From assembly GCF_052857255.1 (NCBI RefSeq), contig NC_135497.1, forward strand, positions 114,042,456 to 114,106,455: DNA of 64,000 nt. The letters are read 5' to 3'. The position numbers and the translations under genes are program-made. The notes below the pieces were generated by a model. It did not search any database and was not told the origin of the DNA. It was given only the letters and a program-made list of their open reading frames with translations. Below are positions 26,351 through 37,769 of this stretch, piece after piece (positions within the stretch are counted from its first letter, which is position 1; each line of letters opens with the position of its first letter). The stretch comes from Amblyomma americanum (Eukaryota; Arthropoda; Arachnida; Ixodida; Ixodidae).

Positions 26351-28990
26351 AAGAATGGTCTGTTGTGTTGTGCATTGCACATACCATGAGCAATCCGCTA
26401 GGAAAAAAGAATATGTTGCGCAAGGTTCGCACAGTGTTGGAGCGCTTTAGCACACCTTTACGTATTCCCATGAGCTTGTCCATTCTGCCAGTAAAATTTC
26501 TACAACCAGCTAAAAAATCCAGTAAAATTTCTACAAGTCCCGCCCGTCCGGTTCGCGACTCTCATGGCTCGCAGATTTGATCGCTCGAAGGCTTCCTTCG
26601 CACCAGAAGTGCTCGTGAGAGAGGACTTTGCGAATAAATACGATTCAGGGATTAAGGGAGTATGACTTGGAGCTTTGTACACAGAAACTCACATATTTAC
26701 AAGTTTAAGCATTTGAGACACTTTAAGCCGCAAATAGACAGAACAGCATGCATGCATGCATGGATCTGGTTAACAACAGGGGAAGCGTCTACTGTGCATA
26801 GTAGAAGATGCATTACATCAATGCGTAGCTCTGAGTGTTTTTTCAGGCTCCGGGACCCGCTTTTAAAGACCCTTCTGATATGATTGGTTCAACCGCGTGG
26901 TCTGCCCTCCAATTTCAGTACGGTACATAACCCTCACCCTAAAGTACACAGTGCAAAATGAACATGAAATTCACTTCAAAAATCCTACATTTCTAGAAGG
27001 AACCATAAAACGGTTGTCCCGCTGGGTTGCATGCCACGGCCAGCAGCTTTAACAGTATTAGAATAACCCTCACCCCCGTGAAAGAAAATGGAAAAATAAA
27101 TGCAAGCACCGCTTCAACACGGGCGTCAGGTTCGTCGAAGATGCTGCACATTGGTGTCTCCCGGAATTAGGGCAGTTAGCAGACTCAAACAGGCCGTTAC
27201 AGCTGTGAACGGCAAATGCAAGCGTCTCTCAGAATCCAGTCAGTTACAACCCAAACGAGCCGTTTCTGTCATTGAGCAAGTGGCTGCATCCGTTCTGCAT
27301 GCCCAGCGGCGTTTCCCCATGGTAGCCCGTTTCCCGAGAACTGTTGACGTTCAGTGTTTTCGGACACCTGGAGCCATTACGGAACCCCAGCCAACCGCAC
27401 CGTCACTTACAATTCGTCACCTATACTGGCATGGCCCCCGTCAAGAGCCCCCCCAAGAGCCTCGCGGGGACCTGACCCCGTTTCGTATGGCGCTGTTTGC
27501 TCTTCAAGAGATCTTCCGATCTCCCGAACGGGACCGTCCGTTGGGAGGTTGCTCCACATTTGGTGTCCATTAAGACGAGGGGGCTGTCGTCGAGGGGCGG
27601 CTCTGCCGGTGCAGTAAATCTTACCCCTCTTTGCGAATCGGGCATGAAACAAAACGCGCGACTCTGCCACCAGTGGCTTTACGCGGAGCCGCCCCGTTCC
27701 CTGAAATGGGACATCCGGTGGCTCGGGAGAACCGACCACTCCCTCACTACGCAGCAGAGTGGTCAGCGCTGTGTATCCTTCGCTTCGCTTTGAGCGCTTC
27801 TAACCGACTCCCGCCGGGGGGTTATCAGGGAAATTTGGAATTAGGAACTCTGTTGAGATATCTTAAACATGTTGGGTAAACTTCTAATTGAGTGTACTTA
27901 ACGAAGTGTTTCCGGTCGTGGCGGGTGGTTGTCGACCGACGAAAATCGATGTCACGCTGCAGTTTTCGACAGTACTACCTCACCTCGACTGCTCTACAAC
28001 AGTGTCACCGCTTGTGACCAGTTGCAAGACAGGAACCGTACGCCCTCGGTCTTCGGGATGTATCGCTTACTTCTGAGCTTTATAATGGGGCCCGTGTACG
28101 ACACCTTTGGAGACGAACGAACTGTGAGGACGAGCGTTCTCACCTTGGAGAAATGTAGACATTTCAGGGATGTCGTAAGCTTCTCACTGTATACGGCTGA
28201 AAATCAAACCGCGTGGCCTGAAGACTTGTGACCAAGGCTTCACGTGTGTGGATTATGCTTGTGTCTATATCGTGTCCTGGTGTACATATTGTTTTGTACA
28301 GAATCTATAGTTTATGTAGTCCTAACTGTGCACAACATGACAGAGCAGATGTGCGTTCTGAGTTGTGTCGCGCATAGTTGACCGTGTGAAATTCGCCAAA
28401 CATATCTATGAATTAAGTTGTTTACAATTTTCACTTTCGTATGTGTTTTCCTTGTGTACGGTATGCGAACAGCCTTCTCTGTTCTATCATGTCACCTTCT
28501 ACTCCTCTTTGTCCTCTTGTCTGCCACTCCATCTTTCCGTCATTCATGCACGTACTCGACAAATGAGTTCTAGCTTCTGCGGTCGGCACCTTATCCTGCT
28601 TTCTTTTTTCTTTATAAATATATATACCACTACCACAACACTTCTTTACAGTGGAAGTTTTCGCAAACTGCATGAAATTCGAACATCCCACGCTAGGTGG
28701 CGTTAGGGTACAGCTTTTCACTGCCAGCTCATGTGAGCACGTATAGATAGCATTTCGCGTGCTTTCCTCTGTCTCTCTCTTTCCGTCTGCTGAGTGTGTG
28801 TGTGTGTGTGTTAAAAATCTTAGTGAACACAGCAGCATCACGGGTAAACAGTATCGCATGGTTTATTTCGCGCGCTAAACCACTTTAGCTTACGAAGACA
28901 TTCAGCGGTTAAGGAGCGTAACAGGTTTGCCTTTCGAAGGTTCTTCGACTTTTTGTTTCTGGTCGTGGGATGCGAAAAAAAAAAAGTTTT
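26351..28990. other. noncoding, no gene recognised
   Basis: A (GCAT)n tract lies at 26,747-26,762. A GC-rich island at about 27,360-27,830 has domain-free frames. A dispersed-repeat fragment (28,141-28,233) is similar to 4240-4312. A (TG)n tract lies at 28,794-28,811. No exon with convincing splice sites. Confidence 0.4.
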
Positions 28991-30640
28991 AAAGCATAAA
29001 AACCCGACTGGTGTACGCTACTGTCCGTCCATTAATGTCGCATGAATACGAAAAGGAACACGACAGGAGCGCGACCTTGCGGTTGTGGCTGGAGGTAACA
29101 CCGAAACGGACAGACGCCCACGGGAGGGTGGAGCTTCGCTTCCCTCGTCGGCTCGCGATCCGAACAAAACAAAAAAGAAATGATAATAAATGAAGAGAAG
29201 GGTATCCCGGGGGAGGGCGGTAAAGCGGGGGCTAATATACATGTGTATTATGGGGAGGCTAGCAAAAAGCACACAGAAAACGGAAACTGTCTGCAGATCT
29301 TGGGGATCGAGTTCTAAAAGAGGGAGCCGCCTGCAGCCGGACGAGACCACCCCGGAGAGCGCGCACGCATGGCTCTGACGCTCGCCGCGCGCGCGGGAAA
29401 TAAAATACGCCCTGTATACCGCGCGCGGCAAGAACACGATAGAGAAGGCGCTACGCCGCGGGAGCACTGCGAAAAGCGATACGCTGCATCTCTTTTCCTT
29501 CCTTCCTTTGCCTCGCTTTTTCTATTTTTCAGCGCTTACCACGCCCAGATACAAGGCAAGGGTGTGTCACAATATGGGACACGTACGTATATGCGTGGCC
29601 TCATAGAGCGGCGCATCCTTTTGTTACCGTTCTGTTGCGGGCAGTTAAGTGTAGCCCCCCCCCCTTTTTTTTTTAAGTCACGGCGGCCAATTTCACGCTC
29701 AGAAAAACGGTCTAAACGAGGCACGCACGTGCATATGCGTGCGCACCGGCACGCACGCTTGAACACGCTCATGCATGGAGGTTACCAGAGGTGCGTGCGG
29801 ATACCGCGAAGAGGCGGCGGCAGGGGCGAGTTTTCTCCATTGTGCGTCGCCCTCCGGGCCGCAGTCGGCAAATCGAGCCACGGGGTCGTGCGGGAAGCTG
29901 CCGATGCGCACGTTTGCGGCTAGGTGCGAACAGACCCCCGGCGGCCGCGTCCCTCCGAGGGGCCGGCGTGGCCCCTTGTCAGAGCGCTGTCAGGTGTCAC
30001 CATCGCCATGTCGGGGAGGTGGCCCATCGCGTTCGGCGGCCCCACTGCCCAGCAACCGATAAGCATCGGCGATGGACCTCTGAGTCAGCAGTTTATCTGG
30101 CATCTCGCATTCTCAGGTGTAGGAGCGCGCGCACGACAGCTCCGGCTCGCCTCGCGAGTGAGGAGGGGCATTCCCGGGACCAGTTCGCTCGGTGGGAGCC
30201 GCCGACAGCATTCCTCGCGGACAGATCCTCCGTTGGAAGCGTCGCCGATTGCGTCACGCTGCGCGTGCGTTCTCGTAACGACCCTCGCAATGTCCGAGAA
30301 GGCGGCGCGATCGATAACGCCGCTCTCAATTCGGTCGCGGCAGAGAAAAGGCAAGCCACGGCCCACTCTCCTCTGGAGCGACGCTGCGGACGTCCCGTGT
30401 CCACTTCTCCTTCGGCCTCTGCCCTCCCTCTCCTCGCGAGTGTGCGCAGCACTTCGGGGGCAGCCGCCGCCCCCCTGCCTTGGGTGCTTGGGGGCTCGGG
30501 CCCGCGAGCTGCAGGCTTGAGCAACGATCACATGCGACTAATGATGGATGCATGCTTCCTATTTCTTTCTCTCTTGACTTCCCCCCGCCGTCTGAAGAAA
30601 ATACGCCTCGTTCTTTGTACACGATAAAGCGTGCTCCTTC
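28991..30640. other. CpG-rich block with the longest open frame (278 codons), not called as a gene
   Basis: The plus-strand frame 29,791-30,627 is the longest in the window. Its product is Arg/Ala/Ser/Pro-rich, has no recognisable domain, and is overlapped by comparably long frames in other phases and on the other strand. That is what high GC without selection produces. The block sits 2.5-4 kb upstream of the first T-box exon found, so a regulatory role is possible. Confidence 0.4.
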
Positions 30641-31426
30641 AGTTTCAGCGGGTAGAATTGTCCAGTTCGACGATTTCCGTCTTGGGAACCTTGTCATTTT
30701 GCTCTAGTATCACGGCCTCAAGCGTGGTGTGCGCCTTTACAGAAAAGTTGTCCGCATTCAGCAGCATGCCAGACACAAATCCACCGGCCCCTGAGGCTGC
30801 GATAAGTCTCGGCAATGCGAAACAAGGCCACCAGAGCCAGCCAAGGCGGAGCGCGATAAAGAAAGGACGCGTCGTGGTCGCGGTGGACGAGTCGTTTCAC
30901 GTCGTCTTCCGCTCTCTGCCAATGTCTCTGGGCTTTACCGAGAAAAACCTCCCTATTATGACCTTGGATTCAATTTCGGGTAGTTGTGTTTACTTATCTC
31001 ATCGTGATCTATGGTTCCCGCCCAACAGTTAGTGTTCGGCGGACTGGAGGAGCGCTACCTTCAAACGACAGCGCGTCGCGCATGCAGCCCAAAGTGGTCC
31101 GGGCAGTTTGTCCCTGTTACCTGTAATTTAGATATACACACAGGCCCAAACAGCTTCGCGCCGCCAGACGTAAAGGCCGCAACTATTATTACTCGGCGAC
31201 TAATACGCTCACCGGTCACGGCTGTTTGCATTTGTAGTTGCCTGAGCTCTCAAACTGAGGGTCACGGAGTACAGCACGTGTTGAGTTAAAGCCAGGTCGC
31301 CAGCTGTGTTCGTGAAAAGCGCTATATTTAAATACACCTTGTTTTGGACTGTGCGCATTGTGCTGAAAAGCTGCCGCAGCTTCGTTTTTCGCAAATCACG
31401 GAACGTTCACTATAGTGTTTCGTATT

Positions 31427-31648
31427 TTGACGTTTAACGTCCCTAAGCGACTCGGGCTATGAGGGACGGCGTGGTGGAGGGCTCCGGCAAATTTAGACCA
31501 CCTGGTGTTCTTTAACGGGCACTGACATAGCACAGTACACGGGCCTTCAGCATTTTGCCATCTGAATACCACCGCCACGGCCGGGATCGAACTCGCGTCT
31601 TTCGAGTTAGCAGCCGAGCACCATAATCAGTGAGCCACCGCGGCGGCT
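31427..31648 (-). mobile_element. Ruka-type SINE, degraded
   Basis: Minus strand: GCCGCCGCGGTGGCTCACTG head, a B box GAGTTCGATCCC (diverged), body CTGTGCTATGTCAG and TTTGCCGGAGCCC, and 3' end CTTAGGGACGTTAAACG. Several substitutions in the Pol III boxes indicate an old copy of the short subtype. Confidence 0.82.
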
Positions 31649-32039
31649 ACTAATATTAGTTAGAATAGCCAGTTACGACGAGCCTGTGCAGAGGAAATCC
31701 GCTGCACGCTCAAAGGAAGATGAACATCATCTATCCTTCAATGATGTGCTTGATCCTAACAGCGCTTCTACCCTTTGGGCATCCAGTACAGGTACAGTCG
31801 GTTGGTACAGCAGACATCTGTTGTTGTAAATCAGTCCATATACCCAAGGATAGTTGCGATATCCGGACGTCTGTTCTAAGAAAATTTTGTCTTCTTCAAA
31901 GCGTTAGCCGGCAAGGTTTCTTCGATTTTGAATGGAAGGCTAATTAGCCCGTCAACAAGTAGTATATGCGACCGCAAAAGCGTCATTCACGACGACCTGA
32001 GAAAAGCTGGTTATACTTGCTCGCTTCGGGCCTGCGTCT

Positions 32040-32625
32040 ATTACCGGACACCTTTTGTGTGTTTGTGCGTGTGTGCGTGTGCTGTACCCGAAGTGCTTGG
32101 GGTTAATTTAGACAGCCTGGCACTTTTAGTGTGTGTGTGTGTGCGCGCTCATCTTTCCGGTTGCCACTTTTCTAACGGATTGATAGCTTTGCTTCATGCT
32201 CTCATCGGAATTATTTGCGCATTCTGAATCTACATGTAGCCTACACGAGAGAAATCCGGCTGTGAACATTTGTTTTCGGCGCATTTCAACCGCAAAATAT
32301 CTGTTGTCACACTGTGAGTGGCTTTGCAATTAATTCACGTGAGCGCGTTCGTACGCACTACACATGCTTGAAAACCGGAAACGAACGCTAAAGCCGATCT
32401 CTTTCCCAAAAAAACTCTGCCGCTGTCGTGGCGTGTCGGCATGAATGGGCGTAAGCTTGAAGCCAGGCCCGGCTCAGAACTATTCCGTGCCATGGTGTGG
32501 GCGTATACCTGCGTGCGTGCGTGCGTGCGTGCATGTGCTCCACCAGGACTACGAAGCGAAGGGCTTCGGGTAAATTTAGACAGCCTGGGACTTTTAACGT
32601 GCGCCGGAATCTTATAGCAATACAG
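32040..32625. repeat. pair of repeat fragments next to GT/GCGT microsatellites
   Basis: GGTTAATTTAGACAGCCTGG (about 32,101) and GGTAAATTTAGACAGCCTGG (about 32,568) are followed by CACTTTTAGTG or GACTTTTAACGTGCG. Each lies near a GT-rich or (GCGT)n microsatellite (32,058-32,082 and 32,511-32,532). The block resembles the 'GACCACCTGG...TTTAACGTGC' core of Ruka bodies, so these may be degraded SINE remnants. Confidence 0.45.
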
Positions 32626-33083
32626 TCGGAACTGACGCTTGCCTTTGTGAAGAGTTCGCCTACATGCGGTGTTATATTAGCAGGCTTCCAGCGTGTGGTG
32701 TGCCGGGCATGGAGAGAAGTCGTGTTCTACTTTCTGAAAGCGTTCTTCGTTAAACAATACAACGCTGACTCATCTGGGAAGTGCCTTGGCCTCACACGCA
32801 TCCGGTTAACGCTTTCTACCGCGCGTCGATGACAAGCGGGCAGCAACACGCACGTTACTATAGTCTGGCAGCAAACTGTTAACTGCATGGTGCACAGCGT
32901 AGAAATATTCTAGCGTGCCACTGGTAGTGCTTGACTGCTGCAACGTTTTGTTTCGATCAATAAAATTTTTCATAATTACTTGATAATTAACTGAGGGAAT
33001 CGCAGAGGCCAGTGACAGTGGCGGCCTCGATTTCCGTGAGCATAAAAGCGTTCGCTACAATGTGACTATCTGATATGCCGCAG

Positions 33084-33357
33084 GAGGATGTTCCCTACCG
33101 TGCGAGTTTCCTTCTCCGGAGTGCAGCCCGACGCTCGGTACATTGTGCTTCTGGACATCGTCCCGGTGGACAACAAGCGGTACCGGTACGCGTACCACCG
33201 CTCCTCGTGGCTGGTGGCCGGCAAGGCTGACCCGCCGTCGCCGGCGCGCCTCTACGCGCACCCCGACTGCCCCTTCACGGGGGACCAGCTGCGCAAGCAG
33301 GTCGTCTCCTTCGAGAAGGTCAAGCTCACCAACAACGAGATGGACAAGCAGGGACAC
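33084..33357 (+). CDS. TBX20: TBX20-type T-box transcription factor, internal exon A
   Basis: Encodes most of the first half of the T-box DNA-binding domain: [46 protein letters not shown], then [18 protein letters not shown]. This sequence, especially [19 protein letters not shown], is characteristic of the TBX20 class (Drosophila midline/H15), nuclear regulators of heart, neural and segmental patterning in other animals. The acceptor is CCGCAG before 33,084. One base completes a split Arg codon, then 91 codons run to the GTGAGT donor at 33,358 (phase 0 exit). The preceding exon should encode the LW..F...GTEM..TK.G signature. It was not found in the 33 kb upstream, so it lies outside the window or was missed. 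Confidence 0.95.
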
Positions 33358-34239
33358 GTGAGTTGCCTGCGACCTATACGCTTGCTTTTTTTTTGTTTTT
33401 TAACTCAATCAGTGCATTCCACCGGAAGGGAAGTTCGGTGAACATTCTTAAAAAGTGGGGCCAAGCCTTTTTCTTCAGATTTGCTGGGAAAAACAAAGGC
33501 ACGTCAGCGTTATACCCGCGAACTGTGTCCGTAGCGTCATGTACACGTTGCCGCCGACGTTTGGGTTACAGTTGACTCGATGAGGGAACGGCGAACTATA
33601 GCGCCATCCATCAAATAATTGAAAGGCGCCTTAAGCGCGCTTTTAGTCACCACTGCAGTTGACGTGGTTAACGATCTAAACCGATCGTACAGAATGGCAC
33701 GCGGCATTGGCGCCCCTCTTGAAATGAGTCGGTGTCAAATGCTCGTCGGCTGGTATCGGTAGCCGATTTCGAAACTCGCCAATACCTAGTTTCATAAGTA
33801 GAGATCCACCGCGGAGCTACGCCGACGACAGAGGCAACTAGCGCTCCCACATGGCAGCCGAGAGCAGTGATCCATATTTGCCCTCGAGGACACCGGAAGT
33901 GCCCTTCAGTGAAGATGGCTGTGACGTGTCCTTACGCATGCGGTGATCCTTCAGCTGATGGGTGCCGGTCTCTCGTGATAAAGACGTCAACGCCCTGGGT
34001 ACACGTCTTGAGCGTAAGCGACCTTATGAGCGTGGCTGCTGTCGTCGGCGGCGGCCCTTGCAGCGTATACCGCGCGTGGATGCACTGCCTGCTGCGATCC
34101 ACTGGGCGCTTTTCTACAGCGGCTCAAATCGGGGTGTTACCGTTGGCTAGCAAACCGGATATACCGTTATATCTCCCGCTCAGCGCCATTCATCCCGCAC
34201 CAGTCATTCCAAGTCTGTATACCCGCCGCACGCGCGCAC

Positions 34240-34455
34240 CTCATCGCACCATCACTCGTTTTTCCCACAAACAGCGAAAGACTGGAATGATCTGCATGCC
34301 TGAAGAAGCGGTTCACCACTCCAGTGAGACAAATTTCAGGACAGCCATTGAAAATTTTCTTTTGTGAAGCCGCCCACCCCTCGTGTAAAACCCATTTCCA
34401 ACGGGCATTTGAAAACTAAATAACCTCGTCAACCTCGTCAACCTCAGTCCGCCGC
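34240..34455 (+). pseudogene. LINE 3'-terminal fragment (CR1/L2-like ORF end)
   Basis: Allowing one frame change, the translation reads RTITRFSHKQRKDWNDLP then EEAVHHSSETNFRTAIENFLL before a TGA at 34,365. The pattern 'R....DWN.LP......S...F...I..FL' at a C-terminus is the usual end of CR1/L2/Jockey-type ORF2 proteins. Shortly after come three copies of GTCAACCTC (34,427-34,447), compatible with a microsatellite-like LINE tail. The reverse transcriptase is missing, so it is 5'-truncated. Confidence 0.55.
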
Positions 34456-35243
34456 TCTTCAATTTTTTTTTTCTTTCCGCAAGGCTAACGGCGAGGTCAG
34501 ATATAGGAACATACGGTCGAAATTCTTGGCATAATAAATACAAAGTCCACTTAAAAGCAGCCACAATAAACACGCAGGTAACGTACGTAGCGTGCGTAAA
34601 AGGCGAGAGAGGTTACTGGAAAAATAAAGCAGTACGAACACAAAGAATTTCAGGGTGCGTTGAAAGTTCGCCTTTGCGACATTTCGCAAGCGATATGTTC
34701 AGAGACATAACCGCCTTGTGTCCATTAGGGAAACGCATGAAAGAAAAAGCGAAACACGCTTATGCCGTACTTCTCTACTTTACAGCCAGATACTCCTTTG
34801 CAGCCGGTATATTAATATATTCGTCCCGAGACTTTTTACCCCCCGAAAAATATTAATCACGCTTGTTTTATACTGTAACCGAAAGCGTATACAGGTAAAA
34901 TACTTTTGTTTCGTTCGTATACGCACTGTACGCGTTTCATTCCGGCCCGATGGTACGTCACGGCGTCAGTACATTCAGCGAATGAATTAAAAATACACGA
35001 AGGAAGTGGCGCGTTCGAAATGGACGCCCGATAAGACTTCCCTCAGCCGCAAGCCGGTTACAGAGCAGTAGACAAATAACATGAAAAGTTCGGGGATTTG
35101 AGGTAAAAGTGCTCAAAGCATCGCGCATAGGTCGTATTACGCGATCCATCTAATGCAATGCGCGTTTCTATGGCTTATGTTGCTGTACGCGCAGGCGAGG
35201 CTGCAGGGACGAGGTGGCACGCTGTTTTGCTCATATAGCTTGC

Positions 35244-35445
35244 GCTGACCGCAGCGGTGGTCATGTGAGCATCCTCCTCGCATCCGGGAGGATCGGGGTT
35301 CGATATCCACTGTCGCCGTGCACACAGCGATGATGGTGATGCCCGCTGCTCGGCTTCTTTGGGTTGAAATGCTTGGAAAATCTGTCTTTCACCCAACCTT
35401 GACTAGACGGCAAAAACCTTGCGCCATAAAAATTAACATTGCCAT
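35244..35445 (+). mobile_element. second tRNA-derived SINE family, near full-length dispersed copy
   Basis: tRNA-like head: GCAGCGGTGGTCATGTGAGC, paired GCATCCTCC-like text and B box GGGGTTCGATATCC. The body has GCTGCTCGGCTTCTTTGGG, TGAAATGCTTGGAAAAT and GTCTTTCACCCAACC, ending GCGCCATAAAAATTAAC. It matches 11,068-11,273 and, in reverse, the monomer of the 186-bp array at 51,440-53,118. Confidence 0.75.
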
Positions 35446-35554
35446 CTCTGCGCTTTCTCGTTTCCTTCACAGGTCGGTGCTTTGATTTACGTCACTGTCG
35501 TCAGCGCCACTATCGCGACTGACCTCACTGCTGTTGTGCACACGTCTGATGAGG

Positions 35555-35640
35555 CGCACATGGAAGGAAGGAAGGCCTCAGACGTTGCTGGCACATACCC
35601 ACTACGGGGGAGTGGCCAAGACACAGGCGGCTAATTACTG
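35555..35640 (+). repeat. dispersed repeat fragment
   Basis: CCTCAGACGTTGCTGGCACA followed by TACCCACTACGGGGGAGTGG matches 55,208-55,262 (CCTCAGGCTTAATGGCACAT, then ACCCGCGGCGGGGGATTGG). It is an unclassified moderately repeated sequence. Confidence 0.5.
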
Positions 35641-36035
35641 GATACAGGAAAGTTTTGACGGGAAAAGGAGTGGTAATAGTATGTAGTCTGAGAGATTGGA
35701 AGAGGGAAGGAAAGGGGTCCAGTTAACTTGGAGATCAAAGACGGGACAATTGCTTAATGTGCATAATAGTACACAATGCCTGTAATGTTGCAATGTCGTA
35801 CTGATTGAGGGCGGGAAAAAGAAATTAGAACATGGTGATCCGCGCACAGTTCACCCGCACTTCGTCTTCAGAATAGCCATCGTCATCCTCGTCTTCTGAG
35901 GCGATAATTTTTCGTTTCATGCATCGATTTCTTGGGACACGTGCTACGCATTCACTTCCTAATTATTTTCTCTTTTTTTTTGCGTGTGACGCGTGAGACC
36001 AGGTAGCTAGACTTGCAACAAATTTAGCACAGTGT

Positions 36036-36937
36036 GCCAGCTGTTTCAGGGAAGCCCGCCACTAAATTTGAAAAGTAGGCTTGTTTAGGTGTAAAGGTGG
36101 CTTCTGCGCCATAGTGTTACCAATGTTGGCGGACATCAGAAAACAGCCGAATTACGTTAACTCAAGTCGGATACAACTCAAGAACGAAGTGGCAACTATA
36201 CGAATTGACCGAAGTGAACCAAGTGACTATAGTAAGCTATTTTAACTAATTTCTGGTTGTTCACTTTTTAACTGTCACATTTAGGAGCCTGATTTAAATT
36301 GGAGATGTGTAGCCGGCCGTTGGTGTTAGCCCTATCAGTGTTTAGAATTTCGAAAACGCGATTACCTTGGACGCTTTGGCTCAATAAATTTTAGCCATCT
36401 CGCGCCAGAACACGCGAGCAGAGCAACGCCCCTCAGCGCATGTAACTCCGTGGCGCACGTGTCATGGGACCTCCTTTCCCTCTCGTGTGGGTTGGAGCAG
36501 CGACTGCAGCGGCGATTACTGCAGCGAAAACAGGACAAAAAAAATTACCCGGCAAGTGCGCCACGGAAGTACGTGCTCTGGGGGACGTTGCTTTAGGCTC
36601 CCCAAAAAGACGCGCCCCTTTTTCGGCTTGTTATGACGGGAAATGCTTAAAATATGTTGAACCTGAAAGCAGAAGGTAATCGCGTTTTCGAAATTCTAAA
36701 AGCTGATTTTGCTACTACTGGAGACCGGCTACGCATCTATAATTGGAACCAGGCGCCTAACTGTAATAGTTATAAAGTTGATAATCAAAAATTAGTCAAG
36801 CAGCGTAATAGTTACTAATTGCTCACCTGTTTTCTGATGTCCGCCAACACTGGCATCACTGTGCAGCAGGAGCCGTCCTTATACCTCAAAAAGCCTGTTT
36901 CTAAACACTAGTGGTGGGCTTCCCTGAAACAGCTGGC
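36036..36937. mobile_element. foldback-type element with ~400-bp inverted arms
   Basis: The outer ends are GCCAGCTGTTTCAGGG (36,036-36,051) and its exact complement at 36,922-36,937. Moving inward, the arms keep matching in order: TTGGCGGACATCAGAAAACAG, TTAGGAGCCTG vs TTAGGCGCCTG, GTAGCCGG, TTAGAATTTCGAAAACGCG with ATTACCTT, and finally CTCCGTGGCGCAC vs TTCCGTGGCGCAC near the centre. The left arm has about 70 extra bases after the first ~115. Only about 80-90 bp of unpaired centre remains. No transposase frame. It could be a foldback DNA element or two inverted copies of one repeat. Confidence 0.75.
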
Positions 36938-37756
36938 TTAGAGTGCGGACTTACATTTGTCCCAAGGGCGCATTCATCCCCTTTTCAAAGTTTTTAACAC
37001 GAAGCGATCAGGGCCTCTACGCCAGCGAGCGCCGGTCAGCGCTTCGGCGAAACAGAAGAGAGTACGTACGCACATACGCACAGAGCTTTGTCAATTGCAA
37101 GTGTGCCCTGCTAGGCGGTTGTACAGGACGGACTCTATACCCCGTCGTGTCTTCGAGTGCTATACCGTCCTTTGTTTCATTTCGCGCGCGCCGCCAGCAA
37201 GGGGTTGGGAAAATACATGGTGCCTTTCGAGAACATGCTCCCACCGGTACTGCTTTCCGTGTTTATTGGCTTTATCCGCCTCTTTTGCGCCATGGTCGAG
37301 TCGACACTGGGGGGAGAGAAACTCGCGAAGTGTTGATATGAAACTCTCTGTCATTTTCTAAGCTTTGAGGTAATGCTACAACGCTCACGGAGGCGCCTTT
37401 TGACGCCACCATATATGGTGTATGTTTTACATGCACGAACCGCAGAATGATGGCGGGCTATTTCTCGTCAAGGAAGAGCGCCGCATGGTGTTTTCTGCGG
37501 CGCTCTAGAGGGTAACAAAAAGGTTGTTTTTTGTTGTTGTTTACGTGGTGGGGTGGAAAACCTTGCGATCCGCGCTCCTTCTCTCGTTATTTAGTTCTTT
37601 TATATATTTGCAATGAGAGAAGAAATAAAAAAGGTAAAAATGTGGGAGGGAGGACTTCGAACTGCTGCATGGCCAACCAGACGAAGCGCTTCCATGAAAA
37701 TTGGAAGGGGAAGAGGGTGAATTTGATTTCGCAGTCGACGGGAGGCTGCCCCCCGC

Positions 37757-37769
37757 CCCCCCCCCCCCC
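37757..37769. repeat. poly-C tract
   Basis: A short C homopolymer within a C-rich segment. Confidence 0.8.

Noticed and set aside
27512..27522. TCTTCCGATCT, resembling the end of a sequencing adapter
   Set aside because: Only 11 bases match and the flanks do not continue the adapter; a chance match is plausible.
29177..29194. Frame reading EMIINE, considered as the missing GTEMI T-box exon
   Set aside because: Preceded by a Lys run and not by the LW..F...GT signature, and followed by no TK-S/A-G block or donor site.
29791..30627. 278-codon open frame, the longest in the window
   Set aside because: Arg/Ala/Pro-rich with no domain, overlapped by long frames in other phases and on the other strand in a GC-rich block; explained by composition.
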